In this document: positions 16,290-24,612 of the stretch, piece after piece
How the letters are laid out: every line of letters begins with the position of its first letter
How positions within the stretch are numbered: the first letter of the stretch is position 1
Origin: UBA5976 sp037137575
GTDB lineage: Bacteria; Actinomycetota; Actinomycetes; S36-B12; UBA5976
Assembly (NCBI GenBank): GCA_037137575.1
Contig: JBAXKB010000001.1
Location: 23,497-87,496 of the forward strand
Reading direction: 5' to 3'
DNA: 64,000 nt
Program-made: the position numbers and the translations under genes
Notes under the pieces: model-generated
What the model saw: only the letters and a program-made list of their open reading frames with translations
Databases searched by the model: none
What the model was told of the DNA's origin: nothing

Positions 16290-16976
16290 ATGTCCCGTCT
16301 TGATGAGTTGTCCCTGAACTGGACCCAAACTACCGCGCAAGTTGAATCTGCTTGCCTAGCGGCTAACCGCAATTTTTCTGAGGTCACGATAATTGCGGTA
16401 ACTAAAACTTGGCCGGCCGCGGATGTTGATCTTTTGGCACATCTGGGGGTAACCAATGTGGGGGAGAATCGCGACCAAGAAGCGGCCGCAAAGAAACTAG
16501 AAGTTCAAGCATCAAATTTGACTTGGCATGCAATTGGGCAGGTCCAGACAAATAAAGCGAAGAGTATTGTGCAATGGGCCGATGCAGTACACAGTGTGGA
16601 CCGCATAGAGCTAGTGCATGCGTTAGCCAAAGTTATGCCCACGCGCAATCGCCCGCTTGATGTGTTTATTCAAATTAATCTCGATCCAGATGTGCGCCAA
16701 GAGCGCGGCGGACTTCGTGATGGCGATGTACTCGAACTTGCCGAACAAATCTGCGCGATACCCGGTCTGAATCTGATGGGCGTGATGGGGGTTGCGCCAG
16801 TTAACGAGGACGCTGCCCAAGCATTTGCCGCACTTGAACGCAGTTCACTTCAGCTGCGCCAACATATGCCGGCTGCGCAATATATTTCGGCTGGAATGAG
16901 CGCAGACTACGAAATTGCCCTCAAATATGGCGCGACACACCTACGGTTAGGTTCGGTAATACTCGGACATCGCTGA
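16290..16976 (+). CDS. Pyridoxal phosphate homeostasis protein (YggS/PROSC family)
   Basis: This TIM-barrel PLP-binding protein keeps free PLP and amino acid pools in balance and has no known catalytic reaction. The lysine that binds PLP is in IIAVTKTWPAADV near residue 35; NVGENRDQEA, GVMGVAP and the final SAGMSADYEIALKYGATHLRLGS block are family signatures. ATG at 16290 gives 228 residues; a GTG directly before it (16287) is an equal alternative. It lies between pgeF and sepF, as usual in Actinobacteria and Firmicutes. Confidence 0.93.
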   Translation: MSRLDELSLNWTQTTAQVESACLAANRNFSEVTIIAVTKTWPAADVDLLAHLGVTNVGENRDQEAAAKKLEVQASNLTWHAIGQVQTNKAKSIVQWADAVHSVDRIELVHALAKVMPTRNRPLDVFIQINLDPDVRQERGGLRDGDVLELAEQICAIPGLNLMGVMGVAPVNEDAAQAFAALERSSLQLRQHMPAAQYISAGMSADYEIALKYGATHLRLGSVILGHR

Positions 16977-17028
16977 TTTTGCAGGTAACTTCGTAGGGAA
17001 GAAGTTTCCCCGATAGGAGTTGGCAATT

Positions 17029-17484
17029 ATGGCAAGTGCATTGCGCAAGGTTGCAGAATATTTAGGTCTAGTAGATGGCGATGGCTTCGGTGACGAGCCA
17101 ACTTACTATGCGCAAGAGGCGCAAGAAGCAGTTGAACAGCCAAATCTGCAGGTAGTGACCCCAGAGAATGCTCATCAGGTTGCCAAGTCAGCACCTGCAA
17201 TTGATCCGTACCGCATTGTTAGCATTCAGCCAACAACATTTAATGATGCTCGTCGCATCGGCGAAGAATTCCGTTCTGGTTCACCAGTTATCTTGAACTT
17301 GAGCGAACTTGAATATGCAGACCAGGTGCGAGTTGTAGATTTCTCGGCTGGCCTCGTGCATGGACTTGAGGGCACCTTAGAAAAGGTAGCTAAAGAAGTG
17401 TTCTTGCTCTCACCGGCCAACATTGATGTCTCTTTGGCTGCTCGCGCCCAACTGCGTGATGAGCCATTTTTCAACCAACGCTAA
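17029..17484 (+). CDS. sepF: Cell division protein SepF
   Basis: SepF bundles FtsZ filaments and tethers them to the membrane, replacing FtsA in Actinobacteria. The 151-residue protein has an N-terminal amphipathic start (ASALRKVAEYLGLV), an acidic linker, and the C-terminal SepF core with IQPTTFNDARRIGEEFRSG and VVDFSAGLVHGLEG. The ATG at 17029 is preceded by AGGAGT at eight bases. No ftsA is seen in the window, so SepF is the likely FtsZ membrane anchor. Confidence 0.95.
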   Translation: MASALRKVAEYLGLVDGDGFGDEPTYYAQEAQEAVEQPNLQVVTPENAHQVAKSAPAIDPYRIVSIQPTTFNDARRIGEEFRSGSPVILNLSELEYADQVRVVDFSAGLVHGLEGTLEKVAKEVFLLSPANIDVSLAARAQLRDEPFFNQR

Positions 17485-17496
17485 GGATTTCCGGCT

Positions 17497-17781
17497 TTGT
17501 CGCTAGTCAGCCAATGGCTGTCTTTTGCCCTTGAAATTTATTGGTACATTTTGGTCGCAAGACTAATTTTCGAATGGATTCCAGCATTTTCGCCAACTTG
17601 GCGTCCCCGAGGCGTTTTGCTTTTACTAGCTGAAGTCCTTTACACCCTCACTGATCCACCGGTTCGTCTAGTGCGCAAAGTGATACCACCTGTGCGAATT
17701 GGTGAGGTCAGTTTAGATTTAAGTTTCTTGGTTCTGCTGTTTGCCATAAACATCGCACAGCGGATACTGCTTAACTTTTGA
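17497..17781 (+). CDS. YggT family membrane protein
   Basis: A 94-residue protein with two hydrophobic helices (about 5-25 and 70-92) flanking the YggT signature region LTDPPVRLVRKVIPPVRIGEVSLDLS. The family is found next to sepF and divIVA in Gram-positive bacteria and next to proC in Proteobacteria; its role is unclear, with suggestions of envelope or osmotic functions. It begins at TTG 17497 with AAGGA about nine bases upstream, 12 bases after sepF. Confidence 0.88.
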   Translation: MSLVSQWLSFALEIYWYILVARLIFEWIPAFSPTWRPRGVLLLLAEVLYTLTDPPVRLVRKVIPPVRIGEVSLDLSFLVLLFAINIAQRILLNF

Positions 17782-17844
17782 TCCGCAGCCGGTGCCAGCC
17801 AGTCACCAGAGCGCACGATTTTAGCCAGCAGCGAAATTGTTTAG

Positions 17845-17874
17845 TTGCACATTCTGGCTAGTTTTCCCTACGCT
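17845..17874 (+). promoter_or_regulatory. divIVA promoter with palindromic -10 region
   Basis: TTGCAC (17845-17850), an 18-base spacer and TACGCT (17869-17874) form a plausible promoter, giving a ~55-base leader. The -10 lies inside the palindrome CCCTA-CGC-TAGGG (17866-17878), which could be an operator. Confidence 0.45.
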
Positions 17875-17935
17875 AGGGTTCAGCAGTTTGGTAGAGTGTC
17901 TGCCCTGACGCAGTACTACATGAAAGGGTCCGACC

Positions 17936-18781
17936 ATGGCGCTAACGCCCGAAGAAATTCACAACAAAACATTTAATGAGACCACATTTAAAAAAGGTTA
18001 CGACCAGATTGAGGTAGATGATTTTCTTGATTCAATCGAAATCACTGTCTCCGCTTTGGTTAAGGAAGTCGACGATTTGCGTTCCGCAACTCGTGGCGAA
18101 ATTCCAGCATCGGTAACGGCCAAACTAGATGAACTAACTGCTGACAACGAAAACCTTTCTTCAGCACTTGCGCAGGCGCAAACTGAAGCTGAAACCTTAC
18201 GCAACCAGAATTCTGAACTTGCCTCAGCAAGCTCACAAGGTGATTCAGCAGTTGCAGATCAACTAAGCGCACAGCTACACGCCGTTACGCAAGAGTTATC
18301 TGTTGCTCAACAAACACTTTCTGCGTTAGAAAACGAAAAGGCTGCGCTAGAGAACGACAAGGCTGCGCTAGTTGCGCAGGTTGATCAGCTCAGTGCACAC
18401 AATGAAGAATTGTCGCAGGGGGCAGTAGTTGCACCAATCTCTGCATCTGATGCAAGTGTTTCTGCAGTACGCATGCTTGAACTTGCGCAGCGCACTGCAG
18501 ATGAAACTGTTGCATCAGCGCGCATCGAAGGCGAACAGTTCCTTACTGAAGCGTCATCACAGGCTGAACGCATCATGAGTGAGACCACAAGCAATGTGGC
18601 AAACATCACTCGTGAGTTTGAAGGTCAGAAAGCTGGTCTTGAGCGCAAGATTGAAGAGTTGCGCGCCTACGAGCGTGAGTACCGTGGACGTCTGCGCAGT
18701 TACCTAGAGGGTCAGTTACGTGAACTTGAGGCCAAAAAGCTTGATGTTGAACTCGAATCTGGTCCAGCAGACGACGAATAA
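17936..18781 (+). CDS. divIVA: DivIVA/Wag31 polar growth and division scaffold
   Basis: DivIVA (Wag31 in mycobacteria) is a coiled-coil protein that binds curved membrane and directs polar wall growth. The 281-residue product has the N-terminal lipid-binding DivIVA domain (LTPEEIHNKTFNETTFKKGYDQIEVDDFLD, given here only as landmarks TPEEI, KKGYD, VDDFLD), a long heptad-rich middle with repeated ALENDKAAL-type segments (residues ~60-160), and a second coiled coil ending with RLRSYLEGQLRELE, as in Wag31. The start follows GAAAGGG. Confidence 0.95.
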   Translation: MALTPEEIHNKTFNETTFKKGYDQIEVDDFLDSIEITVSALVKEVDDLRSATRGEIPASVTAKLDELTADNENLSSALAQAQTEAETLRNQNSELASASSQGDSAVADQLSAQLHAVTQELSVAQQTLSALENEKAALENDKAALVAQVDQLSAHNEELSQGAVVAPISASDASVSAVRMLELAQRTADETVASARIEGEQFLTEASSQAERIMSETTSNVANITREFEGQKAGLERKIEELRAYEREYRGRLRSYLEGQLRELEAKKLDVELESGPADDE

Positions 18782-18796
18782 CCGAAAATCGATTTC

Positions 18797-21700
18797 TTAG
18801 GCTTTCGCTAACAGAATCGAAACACCTAGTTCTTCATCGCGCAGGGTGGCACCATTGGTGTCGCCCTGTTGCCATGTGGTGGCCAATACTTCTGCGGCAA
18901 TTCGCTCGCCGTAAGTCGCAAGTGCGACTAGGGCATTAGCCTCGCTAGCACTCCAAGTAACAACAATTCGATCTGTTATGTCGAAGCCTGAAGTTTTACG
19001 GGCATCTTGAATCATTCGGGTGATGTCGCGGGCAATACCTTGTGCAAGTAAATCGTCATTCAGTGCTAAGTCAAGTGCAAGTGACTCACCATCAGCGGAT
19101 GCGACGGTCCAACCTTCACGTGGGACTTCAGTGATAACCACATCATCCAAGGAAATGTCATGTGTTGTTCCAGCAACTACAACTACTGCTGTGTTCTGGC
19201 GCAGCGCCGCGACAAACTCTGCTGCATTCTGCGCGGCAATAGCTGCTGCGATTACTGGCGTATCTTTTGCAAACCGGGCGCCTAGTGATTTGAAATTTGC
19301 TTTAACCGATACATCGACAAGTTCGCTTGATTCACCGAGCTCTTCTAGGGCAAGTACATTGACTTCGTCGCGAATTTGCTCTTGCAAACTTTCTGGAATT
19401 TGCGACCAGCCAGCAGCAGCAACTAGAGCGCGTTGCAGAGGCTGGCGAGTTTTAACACCAGATGTCGCTCGGGCAGCGCGGCCAAGTTCAACAATGCGAC
19501 GCGTTAAAGCAACTTGTTCATTCAATGTGTCGTCGATGGTGGCGCTTTGCCAATCTGGCCAACTGCTTAAGTGCACAGATTCAGTATCAGGTGTTACGAA
19601 TAGATCTTGCCACACTCGCTCGGTAATAAACGGGGTGAATGGAGCCATAACCTGCGTGACAATCTTTAGGCACTGATGAAGTGTGCTTAGGGCAACAGCG
19701 TCGCCATCCCAGAATCGACGACGGGAACGGCGCACATACCAATTGGATAGATCGTCTACGTATTCAGCAATTAGGCGCCCGGCTCGTTGGGTGTCGAATT
19801 GCGTAAGCGCATCATCGACTTCGCGCGCTAGGCGGTTTGCCTCGCTAAGCGCCCAGCGGTCTAGATCTGTTGGGTTCTCTAGAGTCAGAACCGAACCATC
19901 CCATTGGCTACTGCGCGCATACAGGCTCTGGAAGGCCACTGTGTTCCAGTAGGTAAGAAGTGTCTTGCGAACTACCTCTGCGATGGTTGTGTGTCCCACG
20001 CGCCGTGCCTGCCACGGGGAACCGCTAACAGCCATGAACCAGCGAAGTGCATCGGCGCCATGCTCATCCATAAGCGGAATTGGCTCGAGCACATTGCCTA
20101 GGTGCTTACTCATTTTGCGGCCATCTTCATCAAGAATATGGCCAAGGCAAAGAACATTTTTATATGCTGACTCGTCAAACACCAGAGTTCCAATAGCCAT
20201 CAATGTGTAAAACCAGCCACGGGTTTGATCGATAGCTTCACAGATAAAGTCAGCGGGGTAGCCAGCCTCAAATTTATCCACATTTGCTTGTGGGTAGCCG
20301 TATTGCGCAAATGGCATAGCGCCAGAATCAAACCAGCAGTCGATGACTTCCGGAACTCGGCTAGCAGTTTCGCCACAAGTTGGGCAAGGGAAAGTTACAT
20401 CATCTACGAACGGACGATGTGGATCCATCTCTAACGCAGCATCACCGGCATGTTGCGCTAGTTCGGCGCGACCACCAACGCAAGTTAAGTGGCCCTCATC
20501 GCAGCGCCAAATCGGTAGCGGAGTTCCCCAATACCGGTTACGCGAAAGTGCCCAGTCCACATTGTTATTGAGCCAGTCGCCAAAGCGACCATTCTTGATC
20601 GTGTCTGGGAACCAGTTGGTTTTTTCATTCTGGGCGATTAACTGATCTTTAATCGCTGTTGTGCGGATATACCAAGATGGTTGCGCGTAATAAATCAAAG
20701 CGGTGTGACAGCGCCAGCAATGTGGGTATGAGTGTTCGTAAGGCAAGTGCTTGAACAAGATGCCTTCTTGTTGCAAGATTTCAACCAGCTTGATGTCGGC
20801 AGTCTTAAAGAAAACGCCGCCAACATGTGGAATCTCTGCAACAAACTCGCCATTGGGCGCCACTGGATTTACCACAGGCAGGCCATAAGCACGACAGGTA
20901 GCTAAATCCTCTGCGCCGAATGCCGGTGACTGATGCACGATGCCAGTGCCATCTTCAGTAGTTACATACTCGGCCAGCAGAACTGTATGAATCGGCGCAT
21001 CGGTTTCTGGGAATTCAACCCAATTGAATGGTCTTTGGTATGGCGTACCTTCAAGATCTTGGCCGGTTACTGTAGCCAGCACGGTTGAGTCTTCGCCAAG
21101 TACAGATTCGCGAAGCGTTTTTGCGATTACAAAGATTTCGCCCGCTTCGCTTTTAGCAATGTCATATTCAACTTTTGGATTTACTGCTGCCGCGGTATTT
21201 GAAACCAAAGTCCAAGGAGTGGTTGTCCAAATCAGTAATGCAATTCCCGGGAATTGGTCGGCAAGTTTTCCGCTGGTGATTGGCAACTTAACAAATACCG
21301 AAGCGTCAACAACATCCTCGTAGCCTTGAGCTAATTCGTGATCAGATAATCCAGTTCCGCATCGCGGGCAATATGGTGAAACGCGATGATCTTGAACCAA
21401 AAGTCCCTTGTCGAAGATTTTCTTAAGACTCCACCAAACGCTGTCAACGTAACTCGCGTCCATAGTCCAGTAGGCCTGATCCATATCGACCCAATAGCCC
21501 ATTCGTTCGGTCATTGCGGCAAATTCGTCTACGTTTCGAACAACTGACTCGCGACAACGCGCATTAAATTGCGCAATTCCATATTTTTCAATGTCCTGTT
21601 TTCCAACAAAACCGAGTTCTTTTTCAACGGCAAGTTCAACAGGTAACCCGTGGCAATCCCAGCCAGCTTTGCGCGGAACGTGATAGCCCTTCATCGTGCG

Positions 21701-21916
21701 AAAACGTGGGAATACATCCTTGAATACTCGAGCTTCCACATGGTGAGTACCAGGTTTACCGTTTGCTGTTGGCGGGCCTTCATAGAAAACCCATGTTGGA
21801 CCATCGATACTTTTCGAGAGTGATTTTTCAAAGATTGCAGCCTGCTGCCAAAATCCTAAAATCTCACGTTCCATCAAAGGTAGATCGATTTTGGCTGGGA
21901 CATCGCGATATGTCAT
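18797..21916 (-). CDS. ileS: Isoleucyl-tRNA synthetase, type 2 (GxHH variant)
   Basis: IleRS charges tRNA-Ile and edits valine. The 1039-residue length and the C-terminal extension fit the eukaryote-like IleS2 class. The first class I signature reads GTHH at residues 56-59 instead of HxGH, the second reads KMSKH near residue 600. A CP1 editing domain with TTPWTLVSN is present, and zinc-binding-like cysteine pairs are visible as CPRCG, CWRCH and CPTCG. IleS2 enzymes are less sensitive to mupirocin, and the GxHH form has been linked to very high resistance. The gene is convergent with divIVA (15 bases between stops) and divergent from the DksA-like gene. Confidence 0.97.
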   Translation of the reverse strand: MTYRDVPAKIDLPLMEREILGFWQQAAIFEKSLSKSIDGPTWVFYEGPPTANGKPGTHHVEARVFKDVFPRFRTMKGYHVPRKAGWDCHGLPVELAVEKELGFVGKQDIEKYGIAQFNARCRESVVRNVDEFAAMTERMGYWVDMDQAYWTMDASYVDSVWWSLKKIFDKGLLVQDHRVSPYCPRCGTGLSDHELAQGYEDVVDASVFVKLPITSGKLADQFPGIALLIWTTTPWTLVSNTAAAVNPKVEYDIAKSEAGEIFVIAKTLRESVLGEDSTVLATVTGQDLEGTPYQRPFNWVEFPETDAPIHTVLLAEYVTTEDGTGIVHQSPAFGAEDLATCRAYGLPVVNPVAPNGEFVAEIPHVGGVFFKTADIKLVEILQQEGILFKHLPYEHSYPHCWRCHTALIYYAQPSWYIRTTAIKDQLIAQNEKTNWFPDTIKNGRFGDWLNNNVDWALSRNRYWGTPLPIWRCDEGHLTCVGGRAELAQHAGDAALEMDPHRPFVDDVTFPCPTCGETASRVPEVIDCWFDSGAMPFAQYGYPQANVDKFEAGYPADFICEAIDQTRGWFYTLMAIGTLVFDESAYKNVLCLGHILDEDGRKMSKHLGNVLEPIPLMDEHGADALRWFMAVSGSPWQARRVGHTTIAEVVRKTLLTYWNTVAFQSLYARSSQWDGSVLTLENPTDLDRWALSEANRLAREVDDALTQFDTQRAGRLIAEYVDDLSNWYVRRSRRRFWDGDAVALSTLHQCLKIVTQVMAPFTPFITERVWQDLFVTPDTESVHLSSWPDWQSATIDDTLNEQVALTRRIVELGRAARATSGVKTRQPLQRALVAAAGWSQIPESLQEQIRDEVNVLALEELGESSELVDVSVKANFKSLGARFAKDTPVIAAAIAAQNAAEFVAALRQNTAVVVVAGTTHDISLDDVVITEVPREGWTVASADGESLALDLALNDDLLAQGIARDITRMIQDARKTSGFDITDRIVVTWSASEANALVALATYGERIAAEVLATTWQQGDTNGATLRDEELGVSILLAKA

Positions 21917-21956
21917 TTTTGGGCCGGCTCCAGGTCTAGGTTTAGATGATTTTGTA

Positions 21957-21986
21957 GTTAGTTACCTAACTTGCCTAGTTAGCAAG
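21957..21986 (-). promoter_or_regulatory. Tandem hairpins in the ileS leader
   Basis: Two adjacent inverted repeats lie in the predicted ileS 5' leader: GTTAG-TTAC-CTAAC (21957-21970) and CTTGC-ctagtta-GCAAG (21970-21986), sharing a TAGTTA string. They end about 40 bases before the ileS start codon. They may control translation or be a binding site. No T-box consensus (GGTGGNACC) is present between the promoter and the gene. Confidence 0.4.
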
Positions 21987-22048
21987 ATTACTGAACAATC
22001 AACCTACTTTGCCAATGTGGGTAAGCCAATGCAGAGATGTCACAGCCA

Positions 22049-22076
22049 CTAGTACATTTGTTGTGCGCACGGTCAA
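22049..22076 (-). promoter_or_regulatory. Candidate ileS promoter
   Basis: On the minus strand TTGACC (22076-22071), a 16-base spacer and TACTAG (22054-22049) form a plausible promoter, giving a leader of ~125 bases that includes the tandem hairpins. The -10 is only a partial match. Confidence 0.35.
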
Positions 22077-22109
22077 ATCTAGGAATTTGATGCCTATTAG
22101 GTACGAAAG

Positions 22110-22139
22110 TTGATATTTTGACCAAAATTGGGCTAACGT
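22110..22139 (+). promoter_or_regulatory. Candidate promoter of the DksA-like gene
   Basis: TTGATA (22110-22115), an 18-base spacer and TAACGT (22134-22139, TANNNT type) would start transcription near 22146. The spacer contains the inverted repeat ATTTTG-AC-CAAAAT (22115-22128), a possible operator. Confidence 0.4.
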
Positions 22140-22204
22140 GCCGCAAAGAGTTTCGTAATTATCGGTAGAGTCAAGCACTTAGACGTAATTAAAGGACAAG
22201 GATT

Positions 22205-23101
22205 ATGGCAACAAAACCTACATCGAAGACTCCGGCTAAGAAAGCGCCAGCTAAGAAAGCTCCGGCAAAAGTAGTAGCCAAAAAGTCCCCTGCTAAAAAG
22301 GCTCCAGCAAAAGCGCCTGCCAAGAAAGCGCCGGCCAAGGCAGTAGCCAAGAAGGCTCCGGCGAAAGCGCCTGCCAAGAAAGCGCCGGCCAAGGCAGTAG
22401 CCAAGAAGGCCCCGGCGAAGAAAACTGTTGCACCTAAGAAAGCGCCGGCCAAAGTAGTAGCCAAGAAAGCGCCGGCTAAGAAAGTTGCGCCTCAGAAGGC
22501 AGTTGCCAAAAAAGTTGCCCCAGTTAAGCCAGTTAAAGAGGCAAAAGTTAAGCCAGTTAAAGAGGCAAAAGTTAAGCCAGTTAAAGAAGCAGTAGTAAAA
22601 GTAGCCCCCGTTGTCGTAGTCCCACCAGTACCAGTGGTGAACCCAATTGCTGGCGCCAACATTCCACAGGTGCGTAAAGCTGTACCTGGAAAAAAGCCTG
22701 CGCCAAAGCAGCCAACAGTGCAAGAAGATGAATCTAACTGGACTAAAAGTGAATTAGAGAAAGTTCGCAAAGTTCTAGAAAAAGAATCTGCAGCTCTACA
22801 AATTGAAATTGAACAGGCAGGCGAGAAGTTCCAGGACCTAATTTTTGAAAGCGGCGAAGGCGCTGGCGACGATCAAGCTGACGCTGGCACAAAAACTTTC
22901 GAACGCGAACAAGAAATCTCATTGCTAGCCAATAAGCGCGACCTCTTGGATCAAATACATCATGCCCTTGCTCGCATTGCTTCTGGCACGTACGGTCGGT
23001 GCGAAAACTGTGGAAATCCAATTGGCAAGTTGCGCTTAATCGAAGCTAATCCGCGTGCAACGCTTTGTATGCCTTGCCGGCAAAAGCAAGACCGTAGCTA
23101 A
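22205..23101 (+). CDS. DksA/TraR-type zinc-finger protein with a histone-H1-like Lys/Ala/Pro tail
   Basis: The 298-residue product has two unlike halves. Residues 1-~115 are lysine, alanine and proline repeats (AKKAPAK units, then VKPVKEAK units), like the C-terminal tail of histone H1 or HupB. Residues ~170-298 form a DksA/TraR module: an acidic helical hairpin and a C-terminal four-cysteine zinc finger (CENCG ... CMPC, ~263-289). DksA-like proteins bind the RNA polymerase secondary channel, while such tails bind nucleic acid without sequence specificity. An ileS-traR/dksA-lspA-rluD order is usual in Actinobacteria; the long basic tail is the less usual part. A good ribosome site (AAAGGACAAGG) precedes the ATG. 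Confidence 0.88.
   Translation: MATKPTSKTPAKKAPAKKAPAKVVAKKSPAKKAPAKAPAKKAPAKAVAKKAPAKAPAKKAPAKAVAKKAPAKKTVAPKKAPAKVVAKKAPAKKVAPQKAVAKKVAPVKPVKEAKVKPVKEAKVKPVKEAVVKVAPVVVVPPVPVVNPIAGANIPQVRKAVPGKKPAPKQPTVQEDESNWTKSELEKVRKVLEKESAALQIEIEQAGEKFQDLIFESGEGAGDDQADAGTKTFEREQEISLLANKRDLLDQIHHALARIASGTYGRCENCGNPIGKLRLIEANPRATLCMPCRQKQDRS
22310..22417 (+). repeat. 54-bp tandem duplication in the DksA-like gene
   Basis: Copies at 22310-22363 and 22364-22417 are identical except for one base (a T in the first copy, C in the second). Each encodes 18 residues of the KAPAK pattern, keeping the frame. Near identity at the DNA level, rather than only in protein, points to recent duplication by slippage or unequal recombination. 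Confidence 0.85.
22523..22594 (+). repeat. 24-bp tandem repeat (VKPVKEAK units)
   Basis: Two identical 24-base units at 22523-22546 and 22547-22570 are followed by a diverged third at 22571-22594. They encode VKPVKEAK, VKPVKEAK and VKPVKEAV. This second repeat family is separate from the 54-bp duplication and forms the end of the basic tail. Confidence 0.85.
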
Positions 23102-23109
23102 TTAGCCCA

Positions 23110-23595
23110 GTGAGTGTTCACCAACGCAAATTAGCAATAACTGCATTGACTGTAGTTGTGCTCGATCAAATATCCAAGACACTTGCTGTCATGCATTTAG
23201 AAAATAATGCATCCGTCAATGTATTGGGATCACTGGTCAAACTCTCATTCGCCCGAAATTCCGGGGCAGCGTTCTCGTTTGCAACCGGTGCAACGTTTAT
23301 TTTTACTGCTTTGGCATTTGCGGCCTGCATCGCAATCATCTGGTTCTCAGCAAAGATCTCATCTAGATCCTGGGCCATTGTTTTTGGCTCGATTTTTGGT
23401 GGCGCGTTTGGAAATCTTCTTGATCGAATTTTTAGAGCGCCGCAGGGGTTCCAAGGTCACGTTGTTGATTTCATTGAATTTCCAAATTATCCGATTTTCA
23501 ATTTGGCCGATAGCGCAATTTTCTGCGCAGCAGTTGCTGGCATAGTACTGACTATGCGCGCAGTGCCAATAACCGAAGCGCAGGCGCAGAAATGA
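23110..23595 (+). CDS. lspA: Lipoprotein signal peptidase
   Basis: LspA is the membrane aspartyl protease that removes signal peptides from prolipoproteins after Lgt has added the lipid. The 161-residue protein has four hydrophobic segments, the FARNSGAAFSF motif, and the two catalytic aspartates in GNLLDRI and FNLADSAI. It starts at GTG 23110, eight bases after the DksA-like gene, and its stop overlaps rluD. Its pathway partner lgt is also in this window (43037). Confidence 0.95.
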   Translation: MSVHQRKLAITALTVVVLDQISKTLAVMHLENNASVNVLGSLVKLSFARNSGAAFSFATGATFIFTALAFAACIAIIWFSAKISSRSWAIVFGSIFGGAFGNLLDRIFRAPQGFQGHVVDFIEFPNYPIFNLADSAIFCAAVAGIVLTMRAVPITEAQAQK

Positions 23596-24503
23596 TCCGG
23601 ATGTGGCCAGTTGCGTTAGAAGAAACAGACGGACGTATCGACGCAGTTCTTGCGAATTTAAGCGGGTTTTCGCGGGTGGCCTGCGCAGCTCTGCTTGATG
23701 AAAATCGAGTTAAATTAAATGGCAAGACTGTCCTAAAAAGTGCTCGGGTCCAATTTGGCGACGTAATTGAGGTCGAATTCCCAGACTCCGAAGTTGGGCA
23801 AGCCGAACCAACAGTTGAGTTGCCTGTTGTATTTTCTGATGATGATTTTGTGGTCATTGACAAGCCAACTGGCGTAGCTGCGCATCCAAGTGTTGGTTGG
23901 AGCGGCCCAACTGTAATTGGTTCACTTGTTGCGATGGGACATGTGTTAACGGCCTACGGCCCAGCTGAACGCAAAGGTATTGTGCACCGACTCGATGTGG
24001 GCACAAGCGGCCTGATGGTGGTAGCTAAGTCTGAGCGAGCCTATGTTGGCCTGAAAGACCAGTTCAGAGATCGAACGGTCAACAAGATTTATCACACTCT
24101 GGTCCAGGGACGATTAGATCCGATGAGCGGAACTATCGATGCACCAATCGATCGACATCCAACTTCGTCCTACCGCTTTGCGGTTCTTGATAGCGGGCGA
24201 GCAAGTATTACGCACTACGACACTCTGGATGCATTCGCTTATGCGAGTTTGCTGGAAATACATCTAGAAACCGGTCGAACCCACCAGATTCGGGTGCACA
24301 TGTCAGCGCTTCGTCACCCATGCTGTGGCGATTTAACTTATGGCGCAGACCCTAAATTGGCTGCCAAGCTAGGGCTAGACCGGCAGTGGTTACATGCGGT
24401 TACGTTGGGCTTTATGCATCCTGGAACTTTTGAGCAGGTGTCCTTTTCTAGTAAGTATGCACTTGATTTGCAGGCGGCACTCGACAAAGTTTCGGACCTC
24501 TAA
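23592..24503 (+). CDS. rluD: RluD-family 23S rRNA pseudouridine synthase
   Basis: A 303-residue pseudouridine synthase of the RluA/RluD family, which isomerises uridines in helix 69 or nearby sites of 23S rRNA. An N-terminal S4 RNA-binding domain (DAVLANLSGFSRVACAALLDENRV) precedes the catalytic domain with VHRLDVGTSGLMVVAKS, whose aspartate (near residue 135) is the nucleophile, and GRTHQIRVHM. ATGA overlap with lspA indicates coupling. Exact target uridines cannot be read from the sequence. Confidence 0.9.
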   Translation: MIRMWPVALEETDGRIDAVLANLSGFSRVACAALLDENRVKLNGKTVLKSARVQFGDVIEVEFPDSEVGQAEPTVELPVVFSDDDFVVIDKPTGVAAHPSVGWSGPTVIGSLVAMGHVLTAYGPAERKGIVHRLDVGTSGLMVVAKSERAYVGLKDQFRDRTVNKIYHTLVQGRLDPMSGTIDAPIDRHPTSSYRFAVLDSGRASITHYDTLDAFAYASLLEIHLETGRTHQIRVHMSALRHPCCGDLTYGADPKLAAKLGLDRQWLHAVTLGFMHPGTFEQVSFSSKYALDLQAALDKVSDL

Positions 24504-24612
24504 TCACAACTCTGAGCCCAACCGCGAGTAATCTAAGAAAGCGCGATTTTTTCTTCCCACGCGTCATTTCACACACTGTGTTTTCATCGGTGTGCGCGGG
24601 TAGGAGTAAATC

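Noticed and set aside
18782..18796. Terminator between divIVA and ileS
   Set aside because: The 15-base gap holds only an imperfect GAAAATCGATTTC palindrome, too short for a terminator.
21917..22204. T-box riboswitch upstream of ileS
   Set aside because: No GGTGGNACC-type T-box sequence or stem I with specifier loop could be found.
22205..22600. CRISPR-like short repeats
   Set aside because: The repeats are in-frame protein repeats without unique spacers or neighbouring cas genes.
22133..22723. Long minus-strand open frames opposite the DksA-like tail
   Set aside because: They arise from the antisense of Lys/Ala/Pro repeats and give low-complexity W/R/F or A/G/F proteins with no ribosome site.
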